A stretch of 64,000 nucleotides of DNA from Cavia porcellus (GCF_034190915.1 NW_026947484.1:183328982-183392981); one strand, 5' to 3'; numbered from the stretch's first letter, positions 1-13,285 are shown. Notes: generated by a model not told the origin, from the letters alone. Numbers and translations: made by a program.

Positions 1-1507
1 GAGCTGTGTTAGATTTAGGAGCAGTGGATGAGCAAGAGACTCAAACTGTTCTCCTTGTGTCTTAGTACCTTTCAGTACATAAGAAAACCAATTCAAAGTG
101 TTGGGAGCAGAGCAAAATCAAAGACTTCTCTTCCTCTATTTTCTCTCTGAGCTTCTGTTCTCAGGCTGAATAAGTAAAGATTAACAACCTCTTTCATAAA
201 GCTAAGATTGTATATTTTCTCTTCAAAATTTAAATAATTCTACTGTCTTATTTTTTCTAAATATTTGCATGTACAGACACCATCCTAATTAACTTGGAGT
301 TCTGATTAAAACTAATGCTTGCTTTAGTCTTCCCTAGTACTAACACATGCTATGAACATACTTGTGGTGAATATGGAAAGAATAGTTTTCATGTTAATCA
401 GCTATTATGACAATATCACTAATCTAAATATCTTAATTCCCATAGGTACATTACCCTTTAAAACTCTCATCTTACTGTGTGAAGTCAAGCTGGTATAGAT
501 ATTAAACTCAGTCTCAGGCTAAGCACTTGTCAAAATGTTTATTTTCTAATGATGGACCCCTTCATCACTGAAAGCACTGCAGTCTTTTTCCTGGTGTGAG
601 AGGCTTTCTGCACCCTTAATTCACTTTCCTTCTCAGTTGTGCTCGCCATCACTCCTTTGGAAAGACTGTCCAAAACAGGTGTGCTAAATCTCCTAATTTG
701 GGCTCACCTTCTCATATTTGACTCCCCTAATTATTTGCCTTCTTATCATCCAAATTCACCTTATCCTTTCCAGGCTTCTGGATCCAACTGAAGTTGAAAC
801 TACACTTGAAGTCTCCCTTGTGTGATTTGTTTCTTCTAAACTTCTTCCTTCTTGGAAAATCTATAATTATAACCCACCTTACAGCAAGTAAATACATCTA
901 TAACTTATTCCCATATGTATTCCATATTTTCTCAGTTTACAATGGCAGCACTTGCCAGTTTTTAAAATCTGTCTTTACTGTGCTCAGAATATGACTGATT
1001 TGAAAATAATCTATTAATGATATTCTAATGTTATTGTAGTAGTTTTGTGTACACTTATTCTATTTTTGAAAATGTGTCCTTCAACATTTAATAATATGAT
1101 GGCAAGCTGGAGTTTTCTGTAAAACACAAAAGAATAATGTCTTACATTTTTGCATATGTTATCACAGTATATTTAATAAAACAACAGACAACTTATTTGA
1201 ATAAAAATACCTAGATAATCTGCTAACTCGGTGTATATAAAGCCTGCTACTTAAATGCTTTGGGGACCAATTGCACAAACATTATCTTGGGCACTTAGGA
1301 GAATTCAGATCTCAGGACCTATGCTGGACACTGCAAGAGGATACGAAGATTTGCAATATCAACAGGTGCTTAATATGTATGTGAAATAGTGAACTGATTA
1401 ACTGAACCAGATGTTAAAGATTTTTAGCTTTTAACTCTGCTTTAGTGTTTATTACCTGCTTTATCGTGCTCGTTTCATCTTTTATATTTGAAACAAGTGG
1501 ATAATAT
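1..1507. other. AT-rich intergenic DNA upstream of the first OR gene
   Basis: No coding region, RNA gene or clear transposon could be recognised. Open frames here are short and of ordinary AT-rich composition. The only notable local signal is a TATA-like motif near 1234, listed separately. Confidence 0.6.
1234..1242 (+). promoter_or_regulatory. Candidate TATA box, possibly for the first OR13C4-like gene
   Basis: The sequence TATATAAAG is a canonical TATA motif about 1.2 kb upstream of the OR start at 2474. Mammalian OR genes usually have a short non-coding 5' exon and an intron before the coding exon. A possible splice acceptor (pyrimidine/AT-rich tract ending in AG at 2441-2442) lies 31 nt before the chosen ATG. 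The 5' exon and its donor are not established. In AT-rich DNA such a motif can occur by chance. Confidence 0.22.
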
Positions 1508-1628
1508 AAAGAATATACAGATACAGTGGAATGTACACACATACGTACATAATTCTGTAAAATATTTGAACATTAGTACTCTTTTTAGATTGATTTTAAA
1601 ATGAAAATTAAGAGGATAATATCTGAAG
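1508..1628 (+). repeat. Left arm of a long inverted repeat (foldback)
   Basis: This 121-nt arm is the reverse complement of 2009-2129 with about five mismatches and no gap, roughly 96% identity. It begins AAAGAATATACAG and ends ATCTGAAG. The arms are about 380 nt apart. The family was not recognised; it could be a foldback or MITE-like element, or a local inverted duplication. Confidence 0.88.
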
Positions 1629-1774
1629 AAAATGCAAAAAGAATGATATTTTTGATTCAGTGATTAGTAAAGTAATTGAAATAACAGATTTTAAATTCAA
1701 AAATATATTTCATTTCAAGACTGATACTGCATGCATTATATTGTGTATTTTATCAATACTCAATAATAATAATC

Positions 1775-1888
1775 TGAAAGTATATACTATATACTTATTG
1801 AAGTATATACTTATTGAAAGTATATACTATATACTTATTGAAGTTGTTAATTGAAAGTATATACTATATCTTATTGAAGTTGTTAATT
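1775..1888 (+). repeat. AT-rich minisatellite in the foldback loop
   Basis: A unit resembling GAAAGTATATACTATATACT followed by TATTGAAG starts near 1776, 1816 and 1853, with spacing of about 37-40 nt. The last two units also share TTGTTAATTG. It lies inside the spacer of the inverted repeat. The short open frames at 1660-2029 run through this repeat and are not genes. Confidence 0.75.
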
Positions 1889-2008
1889 GCCTATTTCAGC
1901 TCCTTCTTATCTTGTATGATCATTCCTATGACAAGATCATTGCATAGACAGGTTCCACGTAGTCATAATCGAGAATATTGCATTGTTTCTATGTATTTTA
2001 TTCTGCAA

Positions 2009-2129
2009 CTTCAGATTTTATCCTCATAATTTTCATTTTTAAATCAATCTAAAAAGAGAACTAATGTTCAAATATTTTACAGAATTATGTACATATGTGT
2101 GTACATTCCACTGTATCTGTATATTCTTT
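2009..2129 (-). repeat. Right arm of the long inverted repeat
   Basis: This is the reverse-complement partner of 1508-1628, about 96% identical. It ends about 345 nt before the first OR start codon, so the foldback sits immediately 5' of that gene. Confidence 0.88.
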
Positions 2130-2473
2130 TTGCATTGTTAGAACATACAGAATGAAAAAGACGGCCTTATAGTTAGTAATTAAGTAGGGGCTTTATAAAC
2201 CTTGGTTAAGGAATGTGTCTTCAACAACAGGAAACATTATTTCTGTATGAGTGTTTGAATTTGGGTAAACATTCACATCTTGCAATGGGGCAAAGGTTTT
2301 TCCAATTTCATTGCATACTAGAAATTTACATCATCTGATAAGTACATCAGGCCTGCAAGCAACAATTCTTAACACATTCTAAAAAAGATAGTTCAGATAC
2401 TTTGTACCATTTATTTTTTGGCGGTAGATATATATTTATCAGGTCTTCCTTTGACATGCTACAAGTGAATGTC

Positions 2474-3427
2474 ATGGGTATGATTAACCAGACATTTGTG
2501 TCAGAATTTCTTCTTTTGGGTCTTTTAGGATACCCAAAGACTGAGATGATGTACTTTGCTGTGATTCTAGTCATGTACCTAGTGATTCTAACTGGTAATG
2601 GTGTTCTGATCACAGTGAGCATCTTTGATTCTCGCCTGCACACTCCCATGTACTTCTTCCTGGGGAACCTCTCTTTCCTGGACATCTGCTATACATCTTC
2701 CTCTGTTCCTTCCACACTGGTGAGCTTAATCTCAAAGAGAAGAAACATTTCCTTTTCTGGGTGTGCAGTGCAGATGTTTGTTGGATTTGCAATGGGGTCA
2801 ACAGAATGTTTACTTCTTGGCATGATGGCTTTTGATCGCTATGTAGCCATCTGCAACCCTTTGAGGTATCCCATCATCATGAGCAGGGGAGTATGTACAC
2901 TGATGGCTTGTGTGTCATGGTTCTCTGGTGGCATAAATTCAATTGTGCAAACATCTCTTGCCATGACATTGCCCTTCTGTGGGAATAATATTGTCAATCA
3001 TTTTACATGTGAGATCTTAGCTGTCCTCAAGCTAGCTTGTGCTGATATAGCCCTCAACATTATTACCATGATGATATCAAACATAGCATTCCTGCTTCTT
3101 CCTCTTCTGGTCATTTTTTTCTCCTATATGTTTATTCTGTACACCATCTTGCGAATGAACTCAACCACAGGAAGACGCAAGGCCTTTTCAACCTGCTCAG
3201 CTCATCTGACTGTGGTGGTTATATTTTATGGTACCATCTTCTTTATGTATGCAAAACCCAAGGCCCAAGCCCTGCATGGGGAGGACAAGTTTCAAACTTT
3301 GGACAAGCTGATTTCTTTATTTTATGGGGTAGTGACCCCCATGCTGAATCCTATAATCTACAGCTTGAGGAATAAAGATGTAAAAGCTGCTGTAAAATAT
3401 ATGCTGAACCGAAAAGCTACTCAATAA
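2474..3427 (+). CDS. OR13C4: Olfactory receptor, OR13C4-like, copy 1
   Basis: An intact 317-residue class A GPCR of olfactory receptor family 13. In sensory cilia such receptors bind odorants and signal through Golf and adenylyl cyclase; no ligand can be read from the sequence. Visible marks are the N-glycosylation sequon at Asn5, GN in TM1 (41-42), [13 protein letters not shown] in loop 1 (55-67), [10 protein letters not shown] (118-127) at the end of TM3, conserved extracellular cysteines 97, 169, 179 and 189, SY in TM5, [13 protein letters not shown] in TM6 and [12 protein letters not shown] in TM7. The ATG at 2474 aligns with the start of copy 2 (13286) and gives the usual length; the frame is open to an earlier ATG at 2402, which would add 24 atypical residues. 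From memory the closest human relative is OR13C4 (318 residues). Residues 28-169 are almost identical to copy 2 while the rest is not. A nearby OR13C paralogue cannot be excluded as the true orthologue. Confidence 0.95.
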   Translation: MGMINQTFVSEFLLLGLLGYPKTEMMYFAVILVMYLVILTGNGVLITVSIFDSRLHTPMYFFLGNLSFLDICYTSSSVPSTLVSLISKRRNISFSGCAVQMFVGFAMGSTECLLLGMMAFDRYVAICNPLRYPIIMSRGVCTLMACVSWFSGGINSIVQTSLAMTLPFCGNNIVNHFTCEILAVLKLACADIALNIITMMISNIAFLLLPLLVIFFSYMFILYTILRMNSTTGRRKAFSTCSAHLTVVVIFYGTIFFMYAKPKAQALHGEDKFQTLDKLISLFYGVVTPMLNPIIYSLRNKDVKAAVKYMLNRKATQ

Positions 3428-4459
3428 TAACAACAGGAAATTCAGATCACTGTGTTACAGGAACAAAAATTAATTCACGGCTATTCAGTGATAACTTTTC
3501 TTTGGAGAAATCATGATTAAAGACAGAGATTTTTTTTTCTTAGCCTCCTCTAACTATGTTCAGCTAAAATTCCTGAGGAGTATAGGGTGAAATAAACTCA
3601 GCTTACAGTAGTTTCTGATCCAGATTTTAAAAACACAGTAAATGCCATTAGAATCTTATCTTTGGAGGAAACTTAAATGGCTGTTCCTGATTGACTGTGT
3701 CGAAACAGTGGGAAACAATCACACACAGACTTTGGGAAAGGAGAGAGAAGACCATAAATTCTACAATTCCCCTACCTATGTAAATGATTTAGCATAGATT
3801 TATTTTGTATTGTATACTTTGACTTTAAAATGCATTATATTTTCATTTATTATATATTTTAATATATATCATTTATTATTATGTATTATTTGTAAGCCAT
3901 AGTTATCTTACTTGTAATAAATAAATACATAAACAAATAAAATCCAATCATTGGTGTCATTTAAATTTTTAATAAATTGGGGAAAACAGCTAACCTGATA
4001 CGTGAGTCATACTGTCACACAATTTTAGAATTGAAGCAAAGACTTCAATTGAGGACTGAGTTACTACTGAGCCCCTCCAGTACTCTAAGTTAATACTTAC
4101 TAGACTAATTATCTGTCTCCACCAAAAACCCCCACTATATCTATATCATCTGTATCTGTATCTATATCTATACCTATATCTAATTCTGTATCTACATCAC
4201 ACTTCATTCTTTCTCAATCCATTTCCTTAGGGTTTACCCAGATTTATACCTAAATGATCTGATCCTAAATCCTGCTGTCCTGTTACACTGCCTCTCCTCC
4301 ATCCCATTACAGACCCTCTGCACCTACTTCTTGTTTAATTCTCTTTTTAAATTTTTATTACAACAAAACTGTAAGCATATAAAAATATTTTTTTCTATTG
4401 CCTTCCCTAACTCTTTAGCTCCTAACTTAATTTTTGCATTGCAGCATCAAAAGTGCCAG
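3428..4459. other. 3' flank of OR copy 1
   Basis: AT-rich sequence without a gene. Several AATAAA motifs (near 3917, 3921 and 3936) are possible polyadenylation signals about 0.5 kb after the stop codon, but they lie in an AT-rich stretch and are weak evidence. Imperfect (TATCTA)n microsatellite sequence lies at about 4135-4197. Confidence 0.5.
4135..4197 (+). repeat. Imperfect (TATCTA)n / (TATCTG)n microsatellite
   Basis: Repeated hexamers such as CTATAT, CTGTAT and CTATAC run through this stretch with interruptions. Confidence 0.7.
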
Positions 4460-4540
4460 TATCATTTTGTTGTATTGGGAATCAAACTCATGACCTTGCA
4501 CTTGTCAGGCAGCACTTACGCCCCTGAGCTATAACTCCTG
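4460..4540 (-). mobile_element. ID-type SINE fragment (tRNA-Ala-derived)
   Basis: The reverse complement reads as a rodent ID element: an A-box-like GAGCTATAAC / CTCAGGGGCG region, then a CCTGACAAGTGCAAGGTC body and a GAGTTTGATTCCC B-box-like segment. It is diverged and truncated. ID elements are copied by L1 machinery and are a rodent marker. Confidence 0.6.
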
Positions 4541-7500
4541 CACATGTGTCTGAATATTATATGCAGATTTATTTATCCAGCTGAACTCACCACCTGCTAA
4601 ATATATCATAGGTGTGTAAGGGTGTATGTGATGTGGCTTTGACATACACGAGTGTACCCATGTTTATCAGTGATCAGAAAACTAATAGATTCAGTAATAA
4701 ACTCCCCTCTCTGGAAAATCAGAAAATCTACAATACATAGTTAAGAACACTGACTTTTGATTTGAGTCAGTATTTTCTGAAATTTGAAAAGCATAAAAAG
4801 AAATTTTTACAATTATTGGTACTTTCCCAAAATGTAACTTCTAATCTTTCTTGTAATAACTAAGAGTCACAGGTTAATCATGTTTTTCATAATTTAATCA
4901 GTGGATGTACTATCAGGAATAGGGGTTAATTTTTTATAAAAAATTGTAAAATAAAGACAGTTTCACAGGATGAATTCAAGAATTGAAAATAATAGGCCAA
5001 ATGTCAGACTGAATTACTATCATAAAATTTATACTATTTTCCTAAACACCATTTCAAAAGTTGGCAAATTTGTCTGCAATTCTAATTACAGAAACACACA
5101 CACATTTGTATTTCTATTCAAGGGGCAAGGAAAACATGTAGCAAATGTTTTAATTTAAAAAATTATTGCAATAAAAGATACATCATCATTAATTTCCTAT
5201 ACAATACTCTTCTCTTTGAATAATCTCATTGTTGCTCATACTTTCTGAAGCAGTCTGGAAAATTCTCTTTCATGTTCCTGCCGATGTGATAAAAATATGT
5301 GGGAAGCTGCTTCCAAGTGCATCCAATGGGAAGACAGGCAAATAAAATGCAGTGCAGCGCTTGCTCCTCCACGTTGTTTGCCTGATCTGGGCTGTGCAAA
5401 GTCTGGCTCCTCTTCACAGTCAAAATTACAGTGAGAGCAAAGCATTTTGAATAGATTTGGGACATTATGGTCACAACAGCAAAACTCAAAACATACACAT
5501 ACATTTTTTTCTTTAACACATTCATTGGAAATGTTAATTTGCAAATATTTTAAAAAGGAATAATTTAATAAAATACCATAACATGTTATTCAGCTTAAAA
5601 ATTCAAACCTCTGTTCAGTTATCTCGTGTCATTATCCATACCCACTAGTCTTCATTGTCTGCATCATTTTGATGTAATCATGGACATACTTACATCATAT
5701 GATAAATCCTTGGATATCACGACATCCTTACACATGATATGATTATATTTTTCCAGATTATATAAATATTTGGACGTACAGACAGTGGCACAAACTGAAG
5801 TGCATGATTCACACTGAGTTAATGAAATGAATCTTCAGGAACATGTAAGCCATGGTGTGAGCAATGTCTCCAGTTAAGCAGCGGGACAGTGTGGTGAGGA
5901 ACGTGAACATGAAAAGATTACATCATTTCTCATTCCAGTGGATTTTTGTTATAAAATAATACAATCTATATGTTGATTGACTATAAATTTCAAGAAAATC
6001 CAGATGTTTTAATCACTGTCCACTTATTCAGGGCTAAATGTTTTATAGAACCCTTGAGACTCAAGTATGTAATCAAGTAAGGCTTTCACAATGTTAGAGG
6101 ACAGAGGTTGCAGGAGGAAGAAATTTCAGGAAAGAAGGGTGAATTCCAAACTGCAGTTCCAACTGCCCAGGTCAATTTAGAGCAAAGGTTTTTAGAATCT
6201 TTCAGTCAGCACTAGTTGATATACCGATCTTATTGTTGCCATTAACTCTTGGCTCCTCGAGTAGAATTTGAGTCTATACTGGGGACCCTACATGTTGATT
6301 TCCTCAAGATACTATCATGCAGGAAATAGGGAACTCTAAATAGATCTTAGTTGGAGCATGCCAAAGAGCTTTCTGTAGGATCTTTTCTAAAAAATCAGCA
6401 ATCATTTCTCCTTCTTTCCATTTGTCATTACTTTTCCTTAAATTATCCTCTTTGTGTGTTGGGACTGTTAGATTCAGCCAGAGACCTCATCCATGAAGTT
6501 GGTAGCATAAATATGGATACTATTTTCTACATAACTTTCAGTAATGAAAAAGTATGGTTGAGTAAGTAGGGACAAATAGGACTGTATTATGCATGAGGTT
6601 AGGAGACAAAAAAAAAACCACATTAATCTCACCTTAAAATGGTGAAAAGAAAAAATTATTACTATTGTTCTTTTAGGAAATGGCCAGTGGCAGTATTTAG
6701 TTACACTGTCACCCATTCATATTGAGCAAATAACCATCCTCTGCAATTCACAAATGCTTTGAATGTCCCTCTACTATAAAAGAGGCAAAGAACAAGAAAC
6801 AATATTTCAGAAACACAGAAATTTCTGTAAGCGCCTATATAATTCTCATTATCTCTTCCATAAACTTCCTTTCAGGGTTTCAACCATATATCCAATGCTT
6901 ATTTCCAATTAATTCTTGTGTATATCAAATTTTAACACACTTCAGTTATAAAAGTCTTAAATTTGGTTTTTAAAATCACTCTGATTGTATACTTTAACTT
7001 TTATTGGTGCACACTTTTGGATGGAAATACTGCCTATTGTTTGTGTTATTTTGCAACTCATTGTTGAATTTGATCTAGAATGCCTTAAATAAAAGAACAG
7101 CCTCCAAGTTCAGATAATATTCTTGCTCTGGATCCTAATGTGATGGTAGTAGTTGCTTCATTTCCCAGGTATGTAAATGAAATCCAAAGCAAATCTCTCA
7201 ATCAAGAGTCACTGTTATTCACCTGGAAACATGGTTGATAGCTAACATAATCCACTTGCCAGCTATGGTGTCTTATGATTCTTTCATTTGGATATTGTTT
7301 CTGATTTTTGTCAAATGGAAAAAAAATTAATACGTATTTTCATCTTTTAAAGGAAAGAGAAGGATAAATACTTTTCCATTCACTGTTTTATTGTTTGAAT
7401 GCCTCCATGCCCTGTCATCATATGTCTCCAAAAGCTACTCCACAGACAATACAGACTTCATGTATCAGTTCTAGTCCATTTCTGAATTTTACGATAGACA

Positions 7501-9569
7501 GACAAATCCTACTTTGAAAATTTGCTTCTTTAGGTTCACCAGGGAAGTGCCTCCCAGTTTATATCCTACCCAGTCATGTAAAGCCTATATTTTCAGGCAA
7601 TACAATGTTCCGTGTTACAATTCCAGTTCTGCCCACAGGAAAAAATACTCACACAATTTCATTAGTGTCATTATTTGGTTCCCTGATTTAGTAAGAAAGC
7701 CATGAATTCTTTCCAAATCAAATGCTAACAACTACCTGGGAACATTATTTTATCACACTGACCTCTGTTCATGTATATGAAAAAATCAAGTCTCATTATA
7801 AATGATTTCTTACAGTTTTCTTCCTCTAAACTTAAGGTGTTGCAGTGCCTTAATCAGTTTTCATTAGTATTGAATGAACATACATGCACTCCAGTTTGTA
7901 ATTTACGCGTGTGTATGTGTGCATTTTATTTGCTGATGTCTATGGAAAGACACAATATATGTGTGCTTTTTTCAGAATTCAAGAATTCTATAGTAAATCT
8001 GACATATTCTGGGTAATTACAGCTATAATGAAGTATTAATATTTATGTTATAGCTTAACAAATTTTCCAAAACCAACTTATTTCTACTGTATGCTATCTG
8101 CCTATCTGACACTATGTCTAAGATAGTCATTCCGGAATGTTGTTTTTACTTACGTTGCCTTATGATATGAATTCATTTTTGTCTTTTGGATTTATTTTAT
8201 TTTTCGATGGTAGTAATTTTTATTTAATCATACCATATTTGTTGATCAAGCACATTATTTAGCTATTTAAATGACTTACATTTACAAAACAGTAATCACC
8301 TTTTAAAATTCTTGTTAATGATTCCTTTTAGGTGATATTTAAATGGTAAAATTTAGCATGCACTCTAAAATTACACTTTGTCACTGCCTGATTCAGCACT
8401 AGCTTGAGTTCTGCTTTCTGGAAAATCCTGAACACAGTGCCACTGGTCCCCAGCCTCTGGTCACTCCCTCTTCCCCTGTGCTTGCTGGAGCATCATTTGC
8501 CTGCTTTATTCTTGTTCAGATAACAAAAAGGCGACGTATGAGGGAAATTTCATATGAGAGAAATTTTGAAATTTAAAGCTAACTTGCAGCCTGATATCAC
8601 ATTGGGGCAAGATACGCTCATCCTTCCGCCGTATAGCTGGACTGCCAAACCCATTCAGCCTTGGCTAGGTCCAGTTGCTTCTCATCCATAACATGACTCA
8701 CATCAGCCTGACTCTATCCGGGGACAATGTCTTTGTTTTTCCACCTAAAAATATGTCCTGTTTTTTTCTAACCATAGTTCAAGGACTATGGAGAATCCCC
8801 AGCCACAGATGATGGTTAACCCAACCCAATGAAAATCCTTAGCCCCTCAAGCCGTCTCCTGTGGATTTACTGACTGTGTTATTTATCTGTATTTCTCTTC
8901 ATTCTAAAAAAGGTTGGGGATGGCATTTTCATGAAAATAGTTTATCTAATGAATGAAGAAAATGTAAGGAAAAAAGTTACATGACAATATGTTTAATGTA
9001 CAGAGAATATCTGTATGATTTTTTCATTCATAATATCTAATCACTTTTAGAATTATAACATATTTTTGAAATGATTTTGTGATGTGATCTTGTAATTTCT
9101 TAAGCTGTTTGATTAACTTAGTGTTGATAGATACAGCTTAATTTAAAAACTCATATTTCCTAAAGTTTGTTTGGTGAACATTTGTTTCTGTTCCCAAAAT
9201 TTCAAGAGCAGGAGAGACACATTTTCTCTCTGAGCTTTACTTCAGCCACAATATAATCTCAGTACCACTCATAATTGGCTGGTGGGACACTGTCCCCGTC
9301 ATATCACAAGTTTCTGCATTCCATAGATCCCTCACTCCAACTTTAAATTGCTTTGGGAATTTGGGAACAATTATAATAACAGTGGTGTAAAAATATTTAC
9401 TGTTTCACATTTGGGCATTATTTGGTGAACCTTATTTCAGATTGCCGACACAAATATACAACAAAAGTACTGGATTCTATTAGGAGGGTGTAATAATTTA
9501 TCTTTATAAAAGGGGCACAGAATACTTTGAATCTATACCTTTTCATTCATAATTAAAATATTATTAAAG
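4541..9569. other. Intergenic DNA between the OR13C4-like genes, part 1
   Basis: No supported gene. Short open frames are scattered and lack domains. A Cys-rich - strand frame at 5236-5544 (102 residues) is noted under findings. A patch at about 8560-8880 is less AT-rich than its surroundings and may be an old interspersed repeat, but the family was not identified. Confidence 0.5.
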
Positions 9570-9755
9570 ATGAATTTTTTTGCGGTTACTGAGGATTGAA
9601 CATAGGGCCTTTGCCCTGAGCTACATTCCTAATCCTTATTTATTTTTAATTTTAAGATAGGATCTCACTAAGTTGTTCAAGCTGGAGATGAAATTGTAAT
9701 CTTGCTACCCTGAGCCTTTCCGTGTGCTGGGATTATTCGGTGTGCTCCCATTGGT
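9570..9755 (-). mobile_element. ID-B1 composite SINE, old copy
   Basis: Read on the - strand, a B1-like part (CCCAGCACACGG, then AGTGAGATCCTATCTTAAAA) is followed by an ID-like part ending in an A-rich tail. This dimer of a 7SL-derived and a tRNA-derived unit is typical of squirrel-like and related rodent genomes. The copy is strongly diverged. Confidence 0.55.
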
Positions 9756-12700
9756 ATTAAGTACATCTATGGCTTAATATGTTCATTATTACAGTCTATA
9801 CTGTATTAATGAATGTATGTCATGTTTTCTCTGAGTTACTCTCCAAACAAATGTGTAAGATAATTAAAATAACAATTTCTTGCTCTGTTTTGCTATATAT
9901 TTGAAAAAAAAATGAACCCCAAACCTAGAACCTTTTTTTTTTCTTTCTCAGGCTACCTCAATTGCCATATAAACTCAAGCGACTGTTTGGTTACCCTATG
10001 TGCTTAGAATGTATAACTTGTCCAAGAGGGAAACTTTTGCATTAACAAAAAGTGACTTTTGTTTTAAACTGAGAGCTTGCTGCAAATGAACAATTTGGGT
10101 TTACTAAGTAGTCCTACACTAAAATCCAAAAATACAGCACAAAGAAACTGCTTACTTACTTAGAAAGTAAACCTTACCAATTCAGTCAATGCTTATCTGT
10201 GATGAGCAGAGGGTTAAGCCACAGTTGTACAGAGATGAGCAAAAGAGACTGTCACTTCCCCATGACCTTGATCATCTCACAGAGTACAAGGCAAGGAATT
10301 TAAAGGGCTTGGAGTAGATGCAAATTAAAGACAGCCAGACAGGCTTGGCTAAAGGAGGACTGAATCAGGAAGAGAAAGCTGAGGGCAGGAGACAGGAGGA
10401 AGGAGTTAGGAACTCCTTGTTATGTATCATTGTTACCATCCTCAGGAAGAGGAAAATAACAGAGTCCCTGAATCAAGATCCTGATATGGCTGCATTTGGT
10501 ACATTGCCATGTTTCCAGGTGAGTCAATGACTTCTTATATGTTCCTGATTGGGATCCTGAAAGGACTGTATCTAAAACATCCCTTGAGCAGGTTCCAAAC
10601 CCCACTTAAGGAGAATATTGATTTATTGTAAGCAATGTGAGGATAGAATAATTTGAGTAAAAATGGAGTTTTTCAAGGGATATGATGCAATCTGACTGCC
10701 CTGTGCCTTCCTCTGTAATTAGAAGTTAAGTCACTGTAGAGTGTTAAATGAGTACATTTACGTTTTATCTTTGTGTTTTCAATTTTTTTGTGGAACTCAC
10801 CGGCCATTTTTTTTTTTTTTGGCTGATGCACATTTTATGTACAGATTTTAATGCTGCTAGACATGGAAATGTATTTGCATTTTGCATGTAATCATTATCA
10901 GCCCTGTGGCCTTAGCCAAGAGAGCTAATTTCAGGCTGAGTAGCTGGCAAATGGGAATCTGTAGTTCTGGTTTTCATGTGAATAAGTATAAGTTACAATT
11001 GCTCTGAGGCTCAATTTTCTCATCTCTCATTGGGAATTCAATATTCTCTCATTTGTGCCTCTCTTCAAAGTTGAAAATTTCTATTTGGTATTTGTTAATA
11101 AAATTATTTCTAAAGTAAGGCTCTCTTTGAATAATTGACTTCTAACTCCAAGACTTACATCCCAGAGAGAAATTTTCCACTTTTCACCAGACAATAAACT
11201 GCATTAGGCTAGAAATTGAATTGGAAAATTAGTAGTGATTATAAAACGATGGCCTTTGTGTACATCTGTCAGATAGTAACTACTGATAACCTGTCTGGTC
11301 AATGCCTCCTGTAACATATCTGCTCAAAAGACACCCCAAAAGTGAGTTCTAGGTAAAGTTTGGCTGGCAGCAAAAGTCTCAGGCTGTAAGTGCTCTGCTG
11401 TCTGTTGTGTTCCCAGTATAAAGCAGGTCCCCGTGAAGAGAAGTGCCAGTCTCTGAGGTGACCTTTGGATCTTTGCCTTTCCAGAAATGCTTTTCACCAC
11501 TTCTGCATAGGATTCGTCTTATCTCCGGAGTCCCTTGTATGAGAAGTAGGTACAGGGAAACCACTCCTACAAGTTGCTCAAGTTATTCTCACTGTAGGAT
11601 ATTCTGTTTCTTGTTTTTCTTCTAGACATGCCTAATTTTTACCTGTGTTTTGAGATCTTGCATAAGTCTTACTCTTTTGCAGAACCTTTTCTCTTGTCTC
11701 ATTAGCTCTATAATAATAATAATAATAAAATATTCATTCTTGTCATGTGATATAATTATATTCTATATCAAAATGTTCCGTGAATAGATTTTTCTGTTTC
11801 CCTCACTAAATTGTGAACGTTTTGATGGTGCTCATAATGGGTCATATGTTTCCCCTCATTAACTGGTTTAGAACAGGATTACACTCAAATAAGCCTATCA
11901 ACAATCCTGTATACATACCAGTACAGCAAAAAGCGTTTTATTGGTTTTCTTTCAATAGTATTTATTTATAAGATTATTAAGCAACCAGATGTCTGAAAGC
12001 TTACTAGAAAACATACATGATGATATGGTTAGTCATTTTTCAAGTTGTTATGGTAGTCTATACTGCAATACAAAACAAAATCTATTTGGGTTAGAAACAT
12101 CTGAGTAATTGCAATTAGATAAATCAATACCTTTTGTGCTCAAACTGTGGCTCTGGAACAACTATTGTTTTATGCTCTGGAAGTTTATTTAAAATACACA
12201 TTCACCTGTCTTCTCAAGACTAAGAAAGGATTTATATTTTACAAAAGAACATCAGGAGATATGTATGCATAAAAATTTTGAAAGACTGAAATAGTGATTG
12301 TTTAGGCAAAAACTTCAATAGTGAGTGAGGGGAAACAAGGCACAGTAATAGTTTGTACTGTGTACAAAAATCTCTAGACCTCACTGTGAAGGAGCCATGG
12401 GTCATGCTTTTCTTTAGACTGAAACCACTAGCCATCTTTCAAAGAAAGCAGAATTCTGAATAATCAGAAGATTAATTTGTTCTTTGTAAAGTCTAATATG
12501 TATACACACATATACACAAATATACTTAAACCTTCTTATTGTTTTCTCAGATTCACTTAAAATATAATTGCTACAAATAATCCTGAAGTTGTAGGATAAG
12601 CAAATGAGAGAACACATATTGTTCTCCAAAGATTGTCTATCACATACCTGCAGACTGGGTTAACGCAATATTATTATAGAAAATGCAATGTAAAAATGAG

Positions 12701-13285
12701 CTTCTCCTTTAAAATCAACAATTTAGTTTTGAGCTAAAAACATTTAGTATTGAACAGATGTTAAATTGCATTACATGGATTTCCATTTGCTATGATCAAA
12801 TGACTAACCTACAAAAATAAACAATTTTCTGAATGGAAAAAAATCAATGTTTTATGTAGACAAGGAAGTATGTGTAAAAATCAAAACTGTTTTTAAAATT
12901 CTGGACATTTCTTTTAAATGTTGGATTTAAATCCAGGCTATTTTTCTGCTATTTCCACTGTTACTTACTGGGATTGACTAATTGAAGAACTTGAGCTTGT
13001 GTGTCTGCAGTGTAATGGGGATTTTAGAAAATTCAACTTGGAGTATTTTCAACAATAAGGAAGAATAATTTTGAATTTGTTTCTTCTACTAGATATATTC
13101 TTACACATGAGAGATGGGGTACAGAATCTCAGTATCATTGTATTTTAGCCAGATAATTGAAGGGAAGGACTTTAAATCACTTTTATCCTAAAGTTAATGC
13201 TTATTTAAGACATTTATTATATTTGTTACTTGACCGCAAAAGCATTTTCGGTTGAATCTTCCTTTGATATCCTGAAGGCTGGGAC
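9756..13285. other. Intergenic DNA between the OR13C4-like genes, part 2
   Basis: No supported gene. A short (ATA)n run lies near 11710-11730. The sequence just upstream of the second OR shows homology to copy 1 only within the last 30-40 nt before the start codon, so no long segmental duplication is visible. Confidence 0.5.

Noticed and set aside
2402..2473. Longer start for OR copy 1 at 2402
   Set aside because: The extra 24 residues do not match OR N-termini. The copy-2 start aligns with 2474, which gives the usual OR length.
2347..2801. Open frames on the - strand opposite OR copy 1 (and the same at 13422-13613 and 14009-14224 opposite copy 2)
   Set aside because: They are antisense shadows of the conserved OR coding sequence. 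The same peptide appears opposite both copies because the underlying + strand DNA is the converted block.
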